Below, one piece after another: positions 32,830 through 44,062 of a DNA stretch of 64,000 bases; position 1 is the stretch's first letter; the number at the start of each line of letters is the position of its first letter. The stretch spans positions 25,172,627 to 25,236,626 of the forward strand of contig OU862922.1 in the NCBI GenBank assembly GCA_917880885.1. The letters run 5' to 3'. The position numbers were made by a program, and so were the translations under genes. The notes beneath the pieces are model-generated. The model saw only the letters and a program-made list of their open reading frames with translations. It was not told the origin of the DNA and did no database searches. This stretch comes from Limnephilus marmoratus (taxonomy: Eukaryota; Arthropoda; Insecta; Trichoptera; Limnephilidae).

Positions 32830-33965
32830 ATGGAAAAAAAATTACAAGTGTTCAGTTCACACGCGGTAGAAGTGAAGCCTTCAGAAAACTAAATTAGAAA
32901 AGAGTAGGGAAGCACCGCACAAAGAGGAGACCGATTATACTATCTAATTCTTTCGCAGGCTAATATCCTATAGACGTTTTATGTATTTGTCGCTTTTTCG
33001 TTTCATCGAATTTCAAATCGCAATGGTGCTATAAAGGTTTTCACTTCAGAAATAATCAATACGGCACCTCATGTTGCCACAACTGCCGTTGTTCCCAACT
33101 TTTCGATCGATCAATCTGAGCCTCCGATCAGCTAAGCGATTTGTTTAGTGACATTCGATTCGCCTGAGTTACTCTTGGAAAAGTGTTTTTGTGCATTTGA
33201 AGAAGTGTTGAGCCAAAATTTCCGCTCAACAGATGATCAATAGGATTGGAAATAACGGCAGTAAATAGTTTTCATTGCACTACAGCTTACATTATAAATA
33301 CACGTTTAACCAATTGATAAATCCCAGCATAATTTCAAAGCAATTTGGAAAAACCTCTCCATAATTGTAATATAACTTTCATACATGTTACATTGAAGCA
33401 TAATATTATTCTGTGTTAAAACTCGTTTTCCGTGATAAAAATTCTCATCCTTGCGATAATAACTTGATTAAAAAACACGACAACTCCAGGAAGCGACGCA
33501 GGCGATTTTGAGCCTTAGTGGAATAATCACTGTCCGGTGATAATATACTGCATATCTTGCTAGCGAGCATCGAGTGACCGCAGCTTTACGGACTAAATTG
33601 AGGTGACGACCTAACCCGACCTCTTCGTAAATGTAAACAGATGACGTCTCCTTGCTCGCGCCACTGGCGGACTTGTTTCGAAGTACAGGATGGTTACAAG
33701 TTAACAAAAATAATGACTAATTATTATTTTTTAAAGTGAAAACTTCCTTAGCACCGTTGTGATATGAAACTCCAAGAAACGAAAAATAACGACACTAAAA
33801 GAAGAAAAACACATACATCTATAGGATGGAATATAAGTATTTAATATAGTATAATCGGTTTCCGCTTTGTGCGGGAGCTTCGTATCCTCCCCACTCGTGT
33901 CTACTTTAGTTTTCTGAAGGTTTTACTTCTACCGCGTGTCAATTGCACAATCTGATTTTTTGTAT
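32830..33965. mobile_element. Foldback element 2 with ~170-bp inverted arms
   Basis: 'acacgcggtagaagtgaag', 'ccttcagaaaacta', 'cgcacaaag', 'ccgattatactat' and 'cgtttcatcga' on the left recur inverted at about 33775-33960. Block order and the motif 'cgtttcatc..aa..caaat..ca.tgg.gctata' resemble foldback 1. The interior (33068-33720) has no recognisable protein. Confidence 0.7.
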
Positions 33966-33994
33966 GTTGATGTTTTTCGGTTTCGATGATGAAG

Positions 33995-34145
33995 AAGAAG
34001 GTGAGGAAGTTCCTGGCTATTTAGATCTAGTCACCAAACACGGCTAAAGCCATTACAAGCAACGTTCTAATTCCGAATGGTGGTATTACACCAGGGCAAC
34101 ATTGAGAGTATCTTCCACTCTGGAACCTGCCGCAAATACACTTTA
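33995..34145 (-). mobile_element. SINE-1 fragment
   Basis: 'gaggaagttcctggctatttagatct', 'gtcaccaaacacggctaaagcc' and 'ggaacctgccgcaaatac' match SINE-1 in reverse. Only the middle and 5' body are left. Confidence 0.65.
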
Positions 34146-34155
34146 AATAATTTAA

Positions 34156-34345
34156 AACTAGCAGACCCGGCCACACGTTGATGTGGCTGACGAAACACAA
34201 CGCCATTACCCAACCTTATAAAATCCACACCACCCGCTTGCCAGCTGCCCATTACCCGCTGCCTGAATTGAATATTTGAATTTCGTAGTTTAAAATATCT
34301 ATGCGCTCATACATTTTGAGCGACTTCATTTTATACTATGTAATG
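34156..34345 (-). mobile_element. Helitron-like 3' end, second copy
   Basis: Reverse complement ends 'cacgtgtggccgggtctgctag' (gapped wording; see 34156-34175) followed by T, matching 27740-28062. A short hairpin (CCACA-TGTGG) lies just before the end, as in Helitrons. Confidence 0.5.
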
Positions 34346-34355
34346 ATAATGATAA

Positions 34356-34511
34356 GGGAACGTACCCATACTACGTGACCAACTTTTTGCAATTTGTAAC
34401 CCCCCCCCCCCGGTGACCAAAACCCTAAGCAACCCGTTGCTCATTTGTACCGAGCGTGACATTTTGAAGACCCCCCCCCCTAAACGTGTCACGTAGTATG
34501 GGTACGTTCCC
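34356..34511. mobile_element. PIF/Harbinger-like MITE, copy 1 (156 bp)
   Basis: Inverted ends begin GGGAACGTACCCATACTACG and match for about 24 bases without mismatch. TAA flanks both sides (34353-34355, 34512-34514), the 3-bp duplication expected of PIF/Harbinger. The interior has two C-runs of about 10-12 bases on the plus strand. Confidence 0.85.
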
Positions 34512-34564
34512 TAATGATGATGATTAAATTATGAAAACACAAATCAATCAAATATAATTTACTA

Positions 34565-34645
34565 GAGCGAACCGGGATTTGAAATCGTGACCTCCGGATC
34601 GCTAATTGAGAGCCTTGCCCCTCGACTACGGAAGCCGTCGACTTA
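34565..34645 (-). repeat. tRNA-derived SINE head
   Basis: Minus strand: 'ggcttccgtagtcgaggggc', then 'ggaggtcacgatttcaaatcc'. This is a worn A and B box like 17105-17188. Confidence 0.55.
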
Positions 34646-35175
34646 CAAGTAAGAATTTAAATAATAAAATAAAGTAAAAAGTTTTTAGCAGTAAGAGATT
34701 CTGATAAAAATGCACGCAACTGTTGACTTTGATATATTTCTTGCGTTTTTGATTGATTAACACCTCATAAAAAAACGTCTTTCTTCAAAATGTATGTAGA
34801 TATACAAAATAAATACAGAAAAAAACTATTAACGCTGAATTTTCAGATCATCACGTCTTATTCAACATTTTTAAACCCCCAAAACACAACCTACCTACTA
34901 TCCAAATTTTCAGAGCAATTCGCTAATCGTACATTTGATTTTGTAATTTTCAAATTTAAAAAAAATGTTATATACGTATACGTATATATAACCGATCATT
35001 AAAATCACTGAATGCAATTTTCAGATAAGTATAAAAAGGAATTTATACATTCCTGATTTTGTGTAATTATTTTATGAAATGATGTAAACACATTGTGTGT
35101 TTACTGTAACAAAATGGCAGCAAGCCAGACTGGGCCTTGGAAACTTGAAGTAGAATATTTAATTCCAATAGGTAG

Positions 35176-35310
35176 TCAGTGTAGTCACCACTTAGACGCG
35201 AATGGCGGATCGTGTCTGTTTTGAACACAGAAAAAGTGCACAGTGAATAACTAATAACCTTTGTGCGACTGCGAAAATAAAAACCACTAAACTGTGTTCA
35301 GTTGGTCGAG
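35176..35310 (+). promoter_or_regulatory. Possible first non-coding exon of the serpin
   Basis: TCAGT at 35176-35180 matches the arthropod initiator. About 130 bases later 'ggtcgag' is followed by GTGAGT (35311), a strong donor. The serpin's first coding exon has an acceptor 7 bases before its ATG, so an upstream 5' UTR exon must exist. This is a candidate about 6.8 kb away. Nothing in the sequence proves the link. Confidence 0.3.
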
Positions 35311-36605
35311 GTGAGTGCGACACAATTTATTATCAGATGAAATTATAAAATCCAGTTTGGAATGTTCTCACCGGCGCAGAAATCGGCCATTTTCAATAAA
35401 TTGCATCGTATTACTTGTAAAACCGACATTTAGGTATAATAATTATTTTTAGCCAGTCACGCCTAATAATGCATTTTCTGGGAATTCTTTTTTAATGTTT
35501 GCACATTTGATGAAATCGCACATAATTTTTTTTGTGTACTAGTATTGAGTATTGTTAAATTTTGCATTAAGTTCATTATCGTTTTTTTAGTTCTTTATAA
35601 AGCACTAAATAGAATTAAATTAAAACATGAAACGAAGTAGTGTTTTAATCTAGAATATATTTTTACGTGACGCACAAGGAAAATGGAATTTCGTTGTGGT
35701 TTTGTCCTGTTAATGATATGGAATTTTTAAATTATTTACCGATTCGTGATTTAATTTTTCTATTTATCAAAGGTTATTGTAATAATTAACACTAATTAGA
35801 ACAACAGTATTTGAAATTACGAATCCGAGAACGATAAAACCGCTTTTGTAATTTAGTTAATTGTGGCGATATTGTCAAACGTGTTTGTCAAATGTGAATG
35901 CCAATCCACACAACAATTAAAAAAAAAAACTGTTGATAAGTTATTCATCAATGCATATAAAGCTCTTGTTATCATAACTTGACCCCAACTTGACCCGAGG
36001 CGGCTCCAGGGGTCCAGACGAGTAGGGTCATTTGAAAAAATAAATCTGACTAATATTCGTTTGAAACTTGCAGCAGTCCCGGCATTGCCCGGGCTTTACA
36101 CAAAGTTTTTCGAAATCTAATGTAAACAGTGAACTTCCTCTTGCTTTGAAGGCCACGTGAGAAAAATTTCATCAGTCCTAGAATAAAACTGTTATTTAGT
36201 ATATTATCGATTTGAATATCATTTATTAGTAGGTACAATATTACTCGTCGTTCGAAGTTCTCTGGACTTGGGTGAGATTACTGCTTATTGCATGACCTTT
36301 ATTGAATATCCATTGTTTAGTGACGATTTAAAATTGAGTTAAGATTTTTATTTGTTTTATTTCATCGGATAAGCTATTGCATAGTTTCGGTGTAAAATAT
36401 CTGTTATGCAAGAGAGATAACTCAAGAATTTATATTACAATGTTCTTCAATCGCAATAATTGACATTGCTTGAAATATGTTAGGGTAAACACGAATATAG
36501 GTCGAAGTTCGTCGAGATGACAAGTTGCTTTATTTACTTTATTGAAAGGTTTACAATGAATATAGACGTCCGTCTTATTGGACGAATTAGAAGTAATTCT
36601 GATGC
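35311..36605. other. No gene recognised
   Basis: AT-rich, no recognisable repeat or exon. If the upstream exon is right, this is part of the serpin's first intron. Confidence 0.4.
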
Positions 36606-36613
36606 CCGAGAAC
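36606..36613. repeat. hAT target-site duplication, left
   Basis: CCGAGAAC, repeated exactly at 37568-37575. Confidence 0.9.
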
Positions 36614-37567
36614 CAGTGTGACCAGATTTCATTTTACGAATCTACTGCTTGTGTAGGTTAAAAACTACTAAATTCTACCAAAAGAGGACTAGAAAATACT
36701 AAAAATCTATTAGGTACATTTTTTCGCTGTTGTGTTACAACGAAGAAGCATTATTATTGTACTCTTGATTATAACGATAAAACAATAAAATGAACAAAGA
36801 AAACACCATAAATTAGAGAAATGTTTATTACTTAAAATTAAAATCTACAGAAATATCGTTTTTTTTTAAATTGCGACCGAGTTATGATTCTTCTTCTTTA
36901 TGTTGGGTACTACTGCGTAACTCAGAAGTATTAAAAAAGTCTTAACAAGAGTAATCATTAAATTAACTAGAAATTACATAACACATATTAAGATAAGTAA
37001 TTTGCATACCGTCACATCCTTTCATATTTCTTATATGTTTTGATATAGCCATGTGTTCCTTCAAAGACGCCACTCTACTTAGTACTTCACAGTTGCATGC
37101 TTTACAATGAGCACTAGTAGTGTTTACTTTAGATTTACATAACCAACTTTTGAATGAGGGATCTCGCTCCCATTCACCACGATATCCTTGTGTATATTTA
37201 CGTTTCATTATAAAAAAATTCAAAACAGGAATTCCCACTAATCTATCACACTCTATTTTACGAAAAGAATGAAAATTAAAGACAAACCTAGCTAATCAAT
37301 TTTTTTCAATACATGTGGGATTCCCTCAACAGCTTTCCCTCTCGAATAATTAATATTAGAAAGAGATAGTTACAATCCATTCGATGAAAAGGGGAATAAC
37401 CCGCGTTTTTTCGACAGGCTTGCCATATGAAGGCAAAAAAGTGGCAGAATAGCTGAATAGCGTGAATTCTACCAAAATATACCAAATAATTTTTATCTAC
37501 TAGATACTGTTACCGGTACCTCGAAATCTACCAAAAAAGTAGAAAACTACTAAATCTGATCACACTG
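36614..37567 (-). mobile_element. Non-autonomous hAT-like element (954 bp)
   Basis: Begins CAGTGTGACCAGATTT and ends AAATCTGATCACACTG: 16-bp inverted ends with one mismatch and the CA...TG termini of hAT elements. It is flanked by an exact 8-bp duplication. The interior keeps only an N-terminal zinc-finger ORF on the minus strand, and there is no room for a transposase catalytic domain. Confidence 0.92.
36963..37238 (-). CDS. hAT-derived zinc-finger ORF (partial transposase)
   Basis: A 91-codon ORF, with the likelier start at the internal Met of MKRKYTQGYRGEWE (residue 12). It has KSWL, then HCKACNCEVLSRVASLKEHM and SKH: two Cys followed by two His in the spacing of the small DNA-binding finger at the N-terminus of some insect hAT-type proteins. 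The ORF then runs into non-matching sequence. Within the element it is the only recognisable coding remnant. A truncated protein of this kind could bind element ends but could not cut. The reading frame is intact, so it may be young or spliced to lost exons. Confidence 0.55.
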   Translation of the reverse strand: MGIPVLNFFIMKRKYTQGYRGEWERDPSFKSWLCKSKVNTTSAHCKACNCEVLSRVASLKEHMAISKHIRNMKGCDGMQITYLNMCYVISS

Positions 37568-37575
37568 CCGAGAAC
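37568..37575. repeat. hAT target-site duplication, right
   Basis: Exact copy of 36606-36613. Confidence 0.9.
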
Positions 37576-37921
37576 TCGACGCTGCGGGAGCCCAACTAGT
37601 ATCGTGTATTCTCGGCTATTTCCGTAACTGTTCATGCATTAGATATTACAAATACCTATCCTGATTAACGACATCTATTGTGCGATGTTGAAACTAAATG
37701 TATAATCCTGTGTACCCATTACAAATGATAAATCATGAGTTTTTTCACAATTTTCCTACCAAACATAGTTGTTATGTATTGAGCAACCATGGCTCATTAT
37801 ATATTCTTGAATTAATTAGCCTTTGATACTAAATCATTAATCGCATTATTGTAATTACTAGTAATCAAAATGTTGGACTTTATTATAAGAATGCTCGCGA
37901 GTACACGGGGTGCGTTGCAAT

Positions 37922-38170
37922 GCCCTTCCGCCCTTCCGCCCTTCCGCCCTTCCGCCCTTCCGCCCTTCCGCCCTTCCGCCCTTCCGCCCTTCCGCCCTTC
38001 CGCCCTTCCGCCCTTCCGCCCTTCCGCCCTTCCGCCCTTCCGCCCTTCCGCCCTTCCGCCCTTCCGCCCTTCCGCCCTTCCGCCCTTCCGCCCTTCCGCC
38101 CTTCCGCCCTTCCGCCCTTCCGCCCTTCCGCCCTTCCGCCCTTCCACCCTTTCGCCCTTTCGCCCTTCCG
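37922..38170. repeat. 8-bp tandem repeat (CCCTTCCG)n, about 30 copies
   Basis: Nearly perfect 8-bp units, degenerating at the right end. All three frames on both strands stay open for about 90 codons (FRPSALPP or GRKGGRAE repeats) because the unit lacks stops. This is not evidence of a gene. Confidence 0.95.
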
Positions 38171-38174
38171 TTCA

Positions 38175-38560
38175 TCCGCTCTTCCTCGCCTTCCCTAACC
38201 CCTCTTCCTCGCCTTCCCTAACCCCTCTTCCACGACCTTCCCCTCTCTTTCTTTCCCATTCACACTCTCAAAATCCCCTTCCCCTCCCGCCTTCCCTCCC
38301 TGCCGCTAAACTATATGAAAAACACCCCTTTTTAAAACAACTCTCGCACACCCACAGTAATATTTGTATACAAATTTCACAATGTCAGAGATCACCATTA
38401 TACGTAGAAACCTTCACGAGTGTGCGCACAATAACTCACCAAAGTTTCATGGCAATCGGATAAATGGTTTAGGTATTAATTTCATAACGCCAAAGCTCAC
38501 CTTTATTTCTAAAAAATCTTTGTGGGCATGCGCACAACCAATCACCAAAGTTTAGGAATG
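38175..38560. repeat. Dispersed C/T-rich repeat, copy
   Basis: A C/T-rich tract is followed by 'cacaatgtcagagatcacc', 'caataactcaccaaagtttcat' and 'ggcaatcggataaatggttta'. It matches 40230-40640 and is reversed at 28521-29010. The 8-bp array directly before it may have grown out of this tract. Confidence 0.6.
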
Positions 38561-39724
38561 CATAAGGGACAATCAAAGAAACATTCATTTCTATGTATTA
38601 AGATTTAAAGATTTCAAAAATATCCATAGGTTAAAAATACTTTACACAACTCTTGGGAAACCATTTGGGATACAATAGAGAACTCCAGTCTAATTTTTAA
38701 ATTTTTTTAATGAATAATGACCTTCTAACTTAAATAACTGCATTTTTTTAAGAGTTAGTTTTAACAGTTAAAATAATTAATCAAAGTTTTAATTTTTCAA
38801 GCTCCCCGAAAACCAACGTATGTATGGTGAATCGTGTGACGTCATCCTGAAAAGTTACTATAGGATCGGGCATCAGCTGATCAACAGCCGCTATTTTGAA
38901 TTTCGTTGTTCGAAGTATTCTCTAAGAAGTAACATTACTATTTTTTTGTGCAGTAGTTTTTGAATATTTTCAATAATAGAGATAAACTAATAAGAGATAC
39001 CTTTATTTTTGAAACAATATTTAGGCCTAAATAATGTTTCAATAAACACAACAACTAAATCTCTATAAACAGTATGTAAATAAACGAATAAATTAATACG
39101 ATGGCTTGTGTCATACCTACATTCCCATACATTTCCCATACAATGACTTTACGGTGACGCCACGACACGAGGAACGGTGACGTCACCACTAAACATTTCA
39201 ATGATGCCAACTTGATGGCGTGTTTTACGACCCGATTAAAAATGGACTTTTCAATAATTTTTTAAAAACTCTGCGTTTAATATTATTAAATAAAACTTAT
39301 ACATATATTCAGAATCAGCGTTTATTTGTCTATATGAACATACTTTTTTTTAAAGCAAAAATATTTTTCACTGGAGTTCCTTATTCCTCTGAATCTGAAT
39401 CCTTTCTGCAGCTTCTTCTCTCATTATCATTGATAAAATCCCACATAAATTTCTTTGAACAATTAATTTCTAATTATGAATTCACAAGGAAGAAATTAAT
39501 TATGATTTTCTATTACAATCAACGAGACTCTCTCTCATCGATAAAAGAAAAAAGAGTACTTACTGATCCGAACAATAACTGCTTTGACTCCCCTGAATTA
39601 GTTTTGATAATATGTATAATAAATTACCATGTAGGTACTTAGTATACAAACTCGTCTCAAATCACCGTATAATTACAACAATTACTAGCACTAATATTCT
39701 TTATACTTCTATGCTATTGTAACT
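38561..39724. other. No gene recognised
   Basis: Contains two TGACGTCA-type palindromic motifs (near 38838 and 39178). The 140-codon plus ORF at 39220-39642 has no recognisable domain. No splice-supported exon was seen. Confidence 0.4.
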
Positions 39725-40165
39725 TTTTACACCTACCTTGTACGACTCTAGATATTAATATCTAAAGCCTGTATGTCGGACGAATATCTACAGCTCATAT
39801 GTTGAACTAATATCTACGAACTTCAGAGTGTTGACTAATATATACAGAGCGTAGGTTGAACTAATATCTACAGAGCGTAGGTTAGACTAATCAGCTAAAT
39901 GTGTCCAATAGTCCGATATTAGGGATTTTTACATACATACTTACATAAATTAAGTTTTTTAAACTGCATACGCAATATTACGTTATTCCAATATGCTATA
40001 CATAATTGCAAATCCAACCTCTGCCAGTGCTGTAGATATTCGTCAACACTTTGGTTCTCATAGGTATTAGTCAACAGTTCGAGCTGTAGATATTCGTCAA
40101 CACTTTGATTCTCATAGATATTAGTTCGATTTTTTCAGTTTTTGGAATTCCTGTAGATATTAGTA
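39725..40165. repeat. Inverted arrays of a GTTGA-CTAATATCTAC motif
   Basis: Several copies of 'gttgaactaatatctacaga' lie at 39770-39895. Their reverse complement ('tgtagatatt.gtcaac') repeats at 40030-40165. The two arrays face each other across about 130 bases. Confidence 0.65.
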
Positions 40166-40229
40166 GATGCCTCCCCTTGTACGTATTACTAGCGAGTTGT
40201 ATGAATCACTTAATAAATAAATTATTTCT

Positions 40230-40640
40230 CCCTGCGTGTCTGTTCCCCTTTCGCCTCCCCCTCCTCTCCCGCGTCTCCTTCCCCTCACGCGTTCCCACTC
40301 TTTCTCCGCCAACCCTCTCCACTCCCCTCTCCCGCTTCCCCCATCCCGCGAATCCCCTTCCCGAGTTCCCCTACCCCTCTCCCGCATTCCATACATTCAG
40401 TCCCGATACATTCAGTTTTCAAACAGCTCGCGTGACACGTATTGCAATTTTTTAAAACAAATTTCATAATGCCAGAACTCACCAGTATATATGTATAGAA
40501 ACTTTCGCGGGCATGCTCACAACAACTCACCAAAGTTTCATCACAATCGGATGAACGGTTTAGCAACGCATAATTTCATGATGCCAGAGCTCACTATTAG
40601 TTATATATGTATAGAAACCATCGGTTTAGCAACTCATAGA
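40230..40640. repeat. Dispersed C/T-rich repeat, copy
   Basis: Pyrimidine-rich (ctcccgc, ccttccc), then 'ttcatacattcagtcccg'-like sequence, 'ataatgccagaactcacc', 'acaactcaccaaagtttcat' and 'cacaatcggatgaacggttta'. A relic of the family at 28521 and 38175. Confidence 0.6.
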
Positions 40641-41787
40641 CATGTCATATACTCATATAAAATATAAATGTACCCTAGCAAGTAAATTTTATACTTATGT
40701 ATGTTAATGGCACAGTTTTACACTTGTGTTTTGTTCATTTTGTGTCGTTTGTATAAAAATAAATAAATAAACGTCATAATTTATTTGGGCATTGCCTGTT
40801 TAAATAACATGTTCACGCTTCACACTTCACAATTCAGGGGGCAGGTCTCGGAATATCAGTCACCTTTACAGCCGACAGCCGCGTGACTACAGCTACGGAC
40901 AGCTTCTTATTTTGTCTGAAAAATAAATTTCAAATATCGCATGGCTAGCAGATCATCGAAAATTATCTAGGCCACGCCTACACGTATTTATATTATTATC
41001 TTATTCATCTGTGACGATTGTATTGGTTTTAATGGTGAGCAATATCGTGAAATAGGCCACGCCTATATTATCTCTCATCTGTGTCTAGCTTTAAGCTAGT
41101 CTGACACGGGTGCCATACTCTCAAAATATTTTTATGTTATTTACATGTTTTATGTTATTTCGCGTTACATTTCAAATAAATAAATAGACAAAATATATAC
41201 GATATTGATAGGCTAGTGACGTCACTACATGAAAATGTCCAGTCTCCGATTTTTCATTAATTTTCGAACTGTTTTTTTTTTAAGTACAGCTGAAATTAGT
41301 ACTAAAACTTCCATTGACCTTTCGAATTTAACGTGTAACCATAATTCACTTGTATGTGTAACCTGAAAACGATGTTTTATATATTTTTATATATATTTTA
41401 TATCTTACATCCTGCCATTTACCGCTAGTTTTCTATATCACGCCACTATAATAGCTGACATGTATCCGGCGTTGCTCATGGTTAGCAATGTTTGGAGTAA
41501 AGTTTTTAGTTGGAGAAAAACTACATTATAATGACATTAATTCGAATCCGTTTCCCATTCCACTACAGGAATAATGCGTAAGTCAAACCAGTCTCTAAAC
41601 ACTCCTGGCAAAATTAGGACTAGACTTAAATTTGCATTGAAATTGGTCGAGCATTTTTTCAGTCTTCGAGTTTTTGTTAGAATCATTGAAACAGGAACAT
41701 ACACTATCAATGTGTTGAATTTTATATGTTTAGGGTGAGCAGACCTTGAATATTGACCCAAAGTCGCAAAAGTCTCAATTGGATTTA
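40641..41787. other. No gene recognised
   Basis: AT-rich, with no repeat match inside the window and no convincing exon. Confidence 0.4.
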
Positions 41788-42090
41788 ACAAGTCTCATGG
41801 GGTGAGGTTTTTCCTGGTCTTGGCAGCAGGTGTGTCTGCATAGACAGGCCGGTAGGCCGGATCTGGAGAGACTGGTTGAGGGAGACCTTATAACCTCTCA
41901 AGCTTTGGAACATCGCCTTGCATCGCAGTGGGAGGGATCCATCCAGATCCATCCATATCCACCCCTCATACCTTATCCTTCCCAGAACTTCCTCTTTAAA
42001 AGACCCTCCACGCAGCATCCCCAAAGATGACATAGGCCCCGAGAGAAAATATTTTCCTCAGGGCTTCCTGTATGGAGCTATTGTAAAAAA
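41788..42090 (+). mobile_element. SINE-2 copy, 5'-truncated, beside the serpin exon
   Basis: 'tcatggggtgaggtttttcc', 'ggagagactggttgaggga', 'gaccctccacgcagcatcc' and 'gggcttcctgtatggag', then poly-A. It ends about 50 bases before the serpin's first coding exon, so it sits in the 5' UTR intron close to the branch-point region. Confidence 0.75.
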
Positions 42091-42144
42091 AACTTAATAA
42101 AATAAACTGTAAATGAACCGAATATATTTTATTTCAGATTCAAA

Positions 42145-42501
42145 ATGGATAAAAATAAATGCGCCATGCGCTTTAACCAAATTACCTTTGTGGTTCTGAT
42201 GCTAATGGTATCGACTACTTTCTCCCAGTTTAACCCAAATGGTTATAACTCAGGTAACCAGCGCTACGATGAAAATTTCCCACCCCTTAGCGACACACGT
42301 CAACCAAATCGAGCGACGAAGCGGACTCAACACAACCATCGACTGCCACAATCACAAACTGACGGTCGTGTTCACTTCCCCGGTGAAGATGGAAATCCTG
42401 GGGGCCAATTGGCTCCAGGTGCAGCTGTTCCCGAAAAAAACGATAAAAAACAAGAACTTCTTGCTGACACCATAACAAAGTTTTCTTTGGATATGACAAA
42501 G
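42145..42501 (+). CDS. Serpin exon 1: signal peptide and N-terminal extension
   Basis: 119 codons, donor AAG|GTACGT. An acceptor (tttatttcag, AG at 42136-42137) lies 7 bases before the ATG. Met1 is followed by MDKNKCA; Met8 starts the more classical signal peptide (MRFNQITFVVLMLMVSTTFS), so either may be used. Residues 28-100 are low in hydrophobics, with RATKR as a possible proprotein-cleavage site near residue 55. Serpin homology begins at about KQELLADTITKFSLDMTK (helix A). The extension is unusual for the family, whose typical length is about 380-420 residues. Confidence 0.88.
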
Positions 42502-42991
42502 GTACGTAACATTACTTAGTTTATGAAGAGCATAGGTACTGTTATATAACTTAGGTTGTTGGTGTATTGGTATTGGTAAGTAATGTGAAATATTCCTGAA
42601 TGTTCAATGAACTTTTAATTTTCTAAATTAGATGTACTTATTGGAACTACGAGTATACTTATCATGTGAGACAAGCTACAAAACAGGCGCAAAATAATTG
42701 TTTTATGCATTAACAATTCTTTATTCGGTATGGGTATTTGTTTTGCTCAAATGGTTGACAGATGCTTAGCTTAGATGAATTAATAGTGTGATGTTACGTT
42801 ACTGATACAACGCGCGTAGTTTCACCAAACTAGGTCCAGTGGACATACTTTAGTGGACCGTTCGTGTACATATAATATTCTTTGAATGGCTATCCTTTTT
42901 AAAAGCGGTGCTACGTTTTGTTGTTCGATGATGTTGTAATTTCTTAAGTTTATTCTTTTAATTTTATTCTTTTTATTCGTTTAAGAAAAAA

Positions 42992-43085
42992 AAACTTCCA
43001 CACAGCATCCCCAAAGATGATATAGGCCCTGAGGGAAGTTATTTTCCTCAGGGCCTCCTGTGTGGAGCTCATGGTAAAAAAAATT
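42992..43085 (+). repeat. LINE C / SINE-2 tail in serpin intron
   Basis: 'cttccacacagcatccccaaa', 'taggccctgagggaagtt' and 'cctcagggcctcctgtgtgg', then poly-A. A clean copy of the shared tail, showing the inner self-complement (ggccctgaggga against tcctcagggcc). Confidence 0.75.
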
Positions 43086-43539
43086 CGCCAGGGCAATAAT
43101 CCTGAGGTACTTTTTTAATGAACACTTTCAGCTTCACAAATCCTACAATTATAATATCCCTTGATTTTTCTAGTTATTTTGCGCTAGTTATACAATGTGA
43201 CCATCCATCCAGGCGTCTGGTGGTAAAGTGCACTAACTTCGTAAAATAATTCGTACATGATGGTAGAAATAAAAGAGATTTAATATTTTTGTCGAAAATC
43301 AATTGTTATTTCCAATACATTTTTTCCATATAAGATTTTTTTTCCATAGTGTGTACAAACAATTCTACTTTTTAACCTGAAAACTACTTTTAAATTTTTA
43401 ATTTGCGAAAAAAAATGTGGAATTACCTCTCGAAGTTAGTGCTCTTTACTCCCAGACATCTTGTAGGTGTAGTACCTATTTCGTTATACGGTACATGACT
43501 GAAAACTTGTTTCAATCGAGTTCCCCATTTTCTCAACCA

Positions 43540-44062
43540 TTAATGAATACGGTATTCGTATACCTCAGGTCTCAACCATTTGTATATACAGTATTCATAT
43601 ACCTCGGCTCTCAACCAATCGTACATTCGGTATTCGTATATCTCAGGTCTCAACCATTCTTATATACGGTATTCGTATACCTCAGGTCTCAACCAATCGT
43701 ACATTTAGTATTCGTATATCTCAGGTTTCAACTATTCATGTACATGGTATTCGTATACCTCAGGTCTCATCCAATAGTACATTTGGTATTTGTATATCTC
43801 AGGTCTCAACTATTCGTGTATACGGTATTCGTATACCTCAGGTCTCAACCAATCGTACATTTGGTATTCGTATATCTCATGTTTCAACTATTCTTGTATA
43901 CGGTATTCGTATACCTCAGGTCTCAACCAATCGTACATTTGGTATTCGTATATCTCTGGTTTCAACTATTCATGTATATGGTATTCGTATACCTCAGGAT
44001 CATCCAATCGTACATTTGGTATTCGTATACCTCAGACCTCAACCATTCGTATATTTGGAAAC
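43540..44062. repeat. 39-bp minisatellite in serpin intron
   Basis: About 13 units with core 'ggtattcgtatacctcaggt' and 'ctcaaccaatcgtacat', alternating between two unit types (effective 78-bp dimer). It is open in one frame because 39 is a multiple of three. It lies wholly inside the first coding intron, ending about 150 bases before exon 2. Confidence 0.92.

Noticed and set aside
37812..38463. Overlapping ORFs of GRKGGRAE and FRPSALPP repeats
   Set aside because: Pure consequence of an 8-bp stop-free repeat read in every frame.
39220..39642. 140-codon ORF as a gene
   Set aside because: Composition follows AT-rich background, no domain recognised on either strand, and no splice support.
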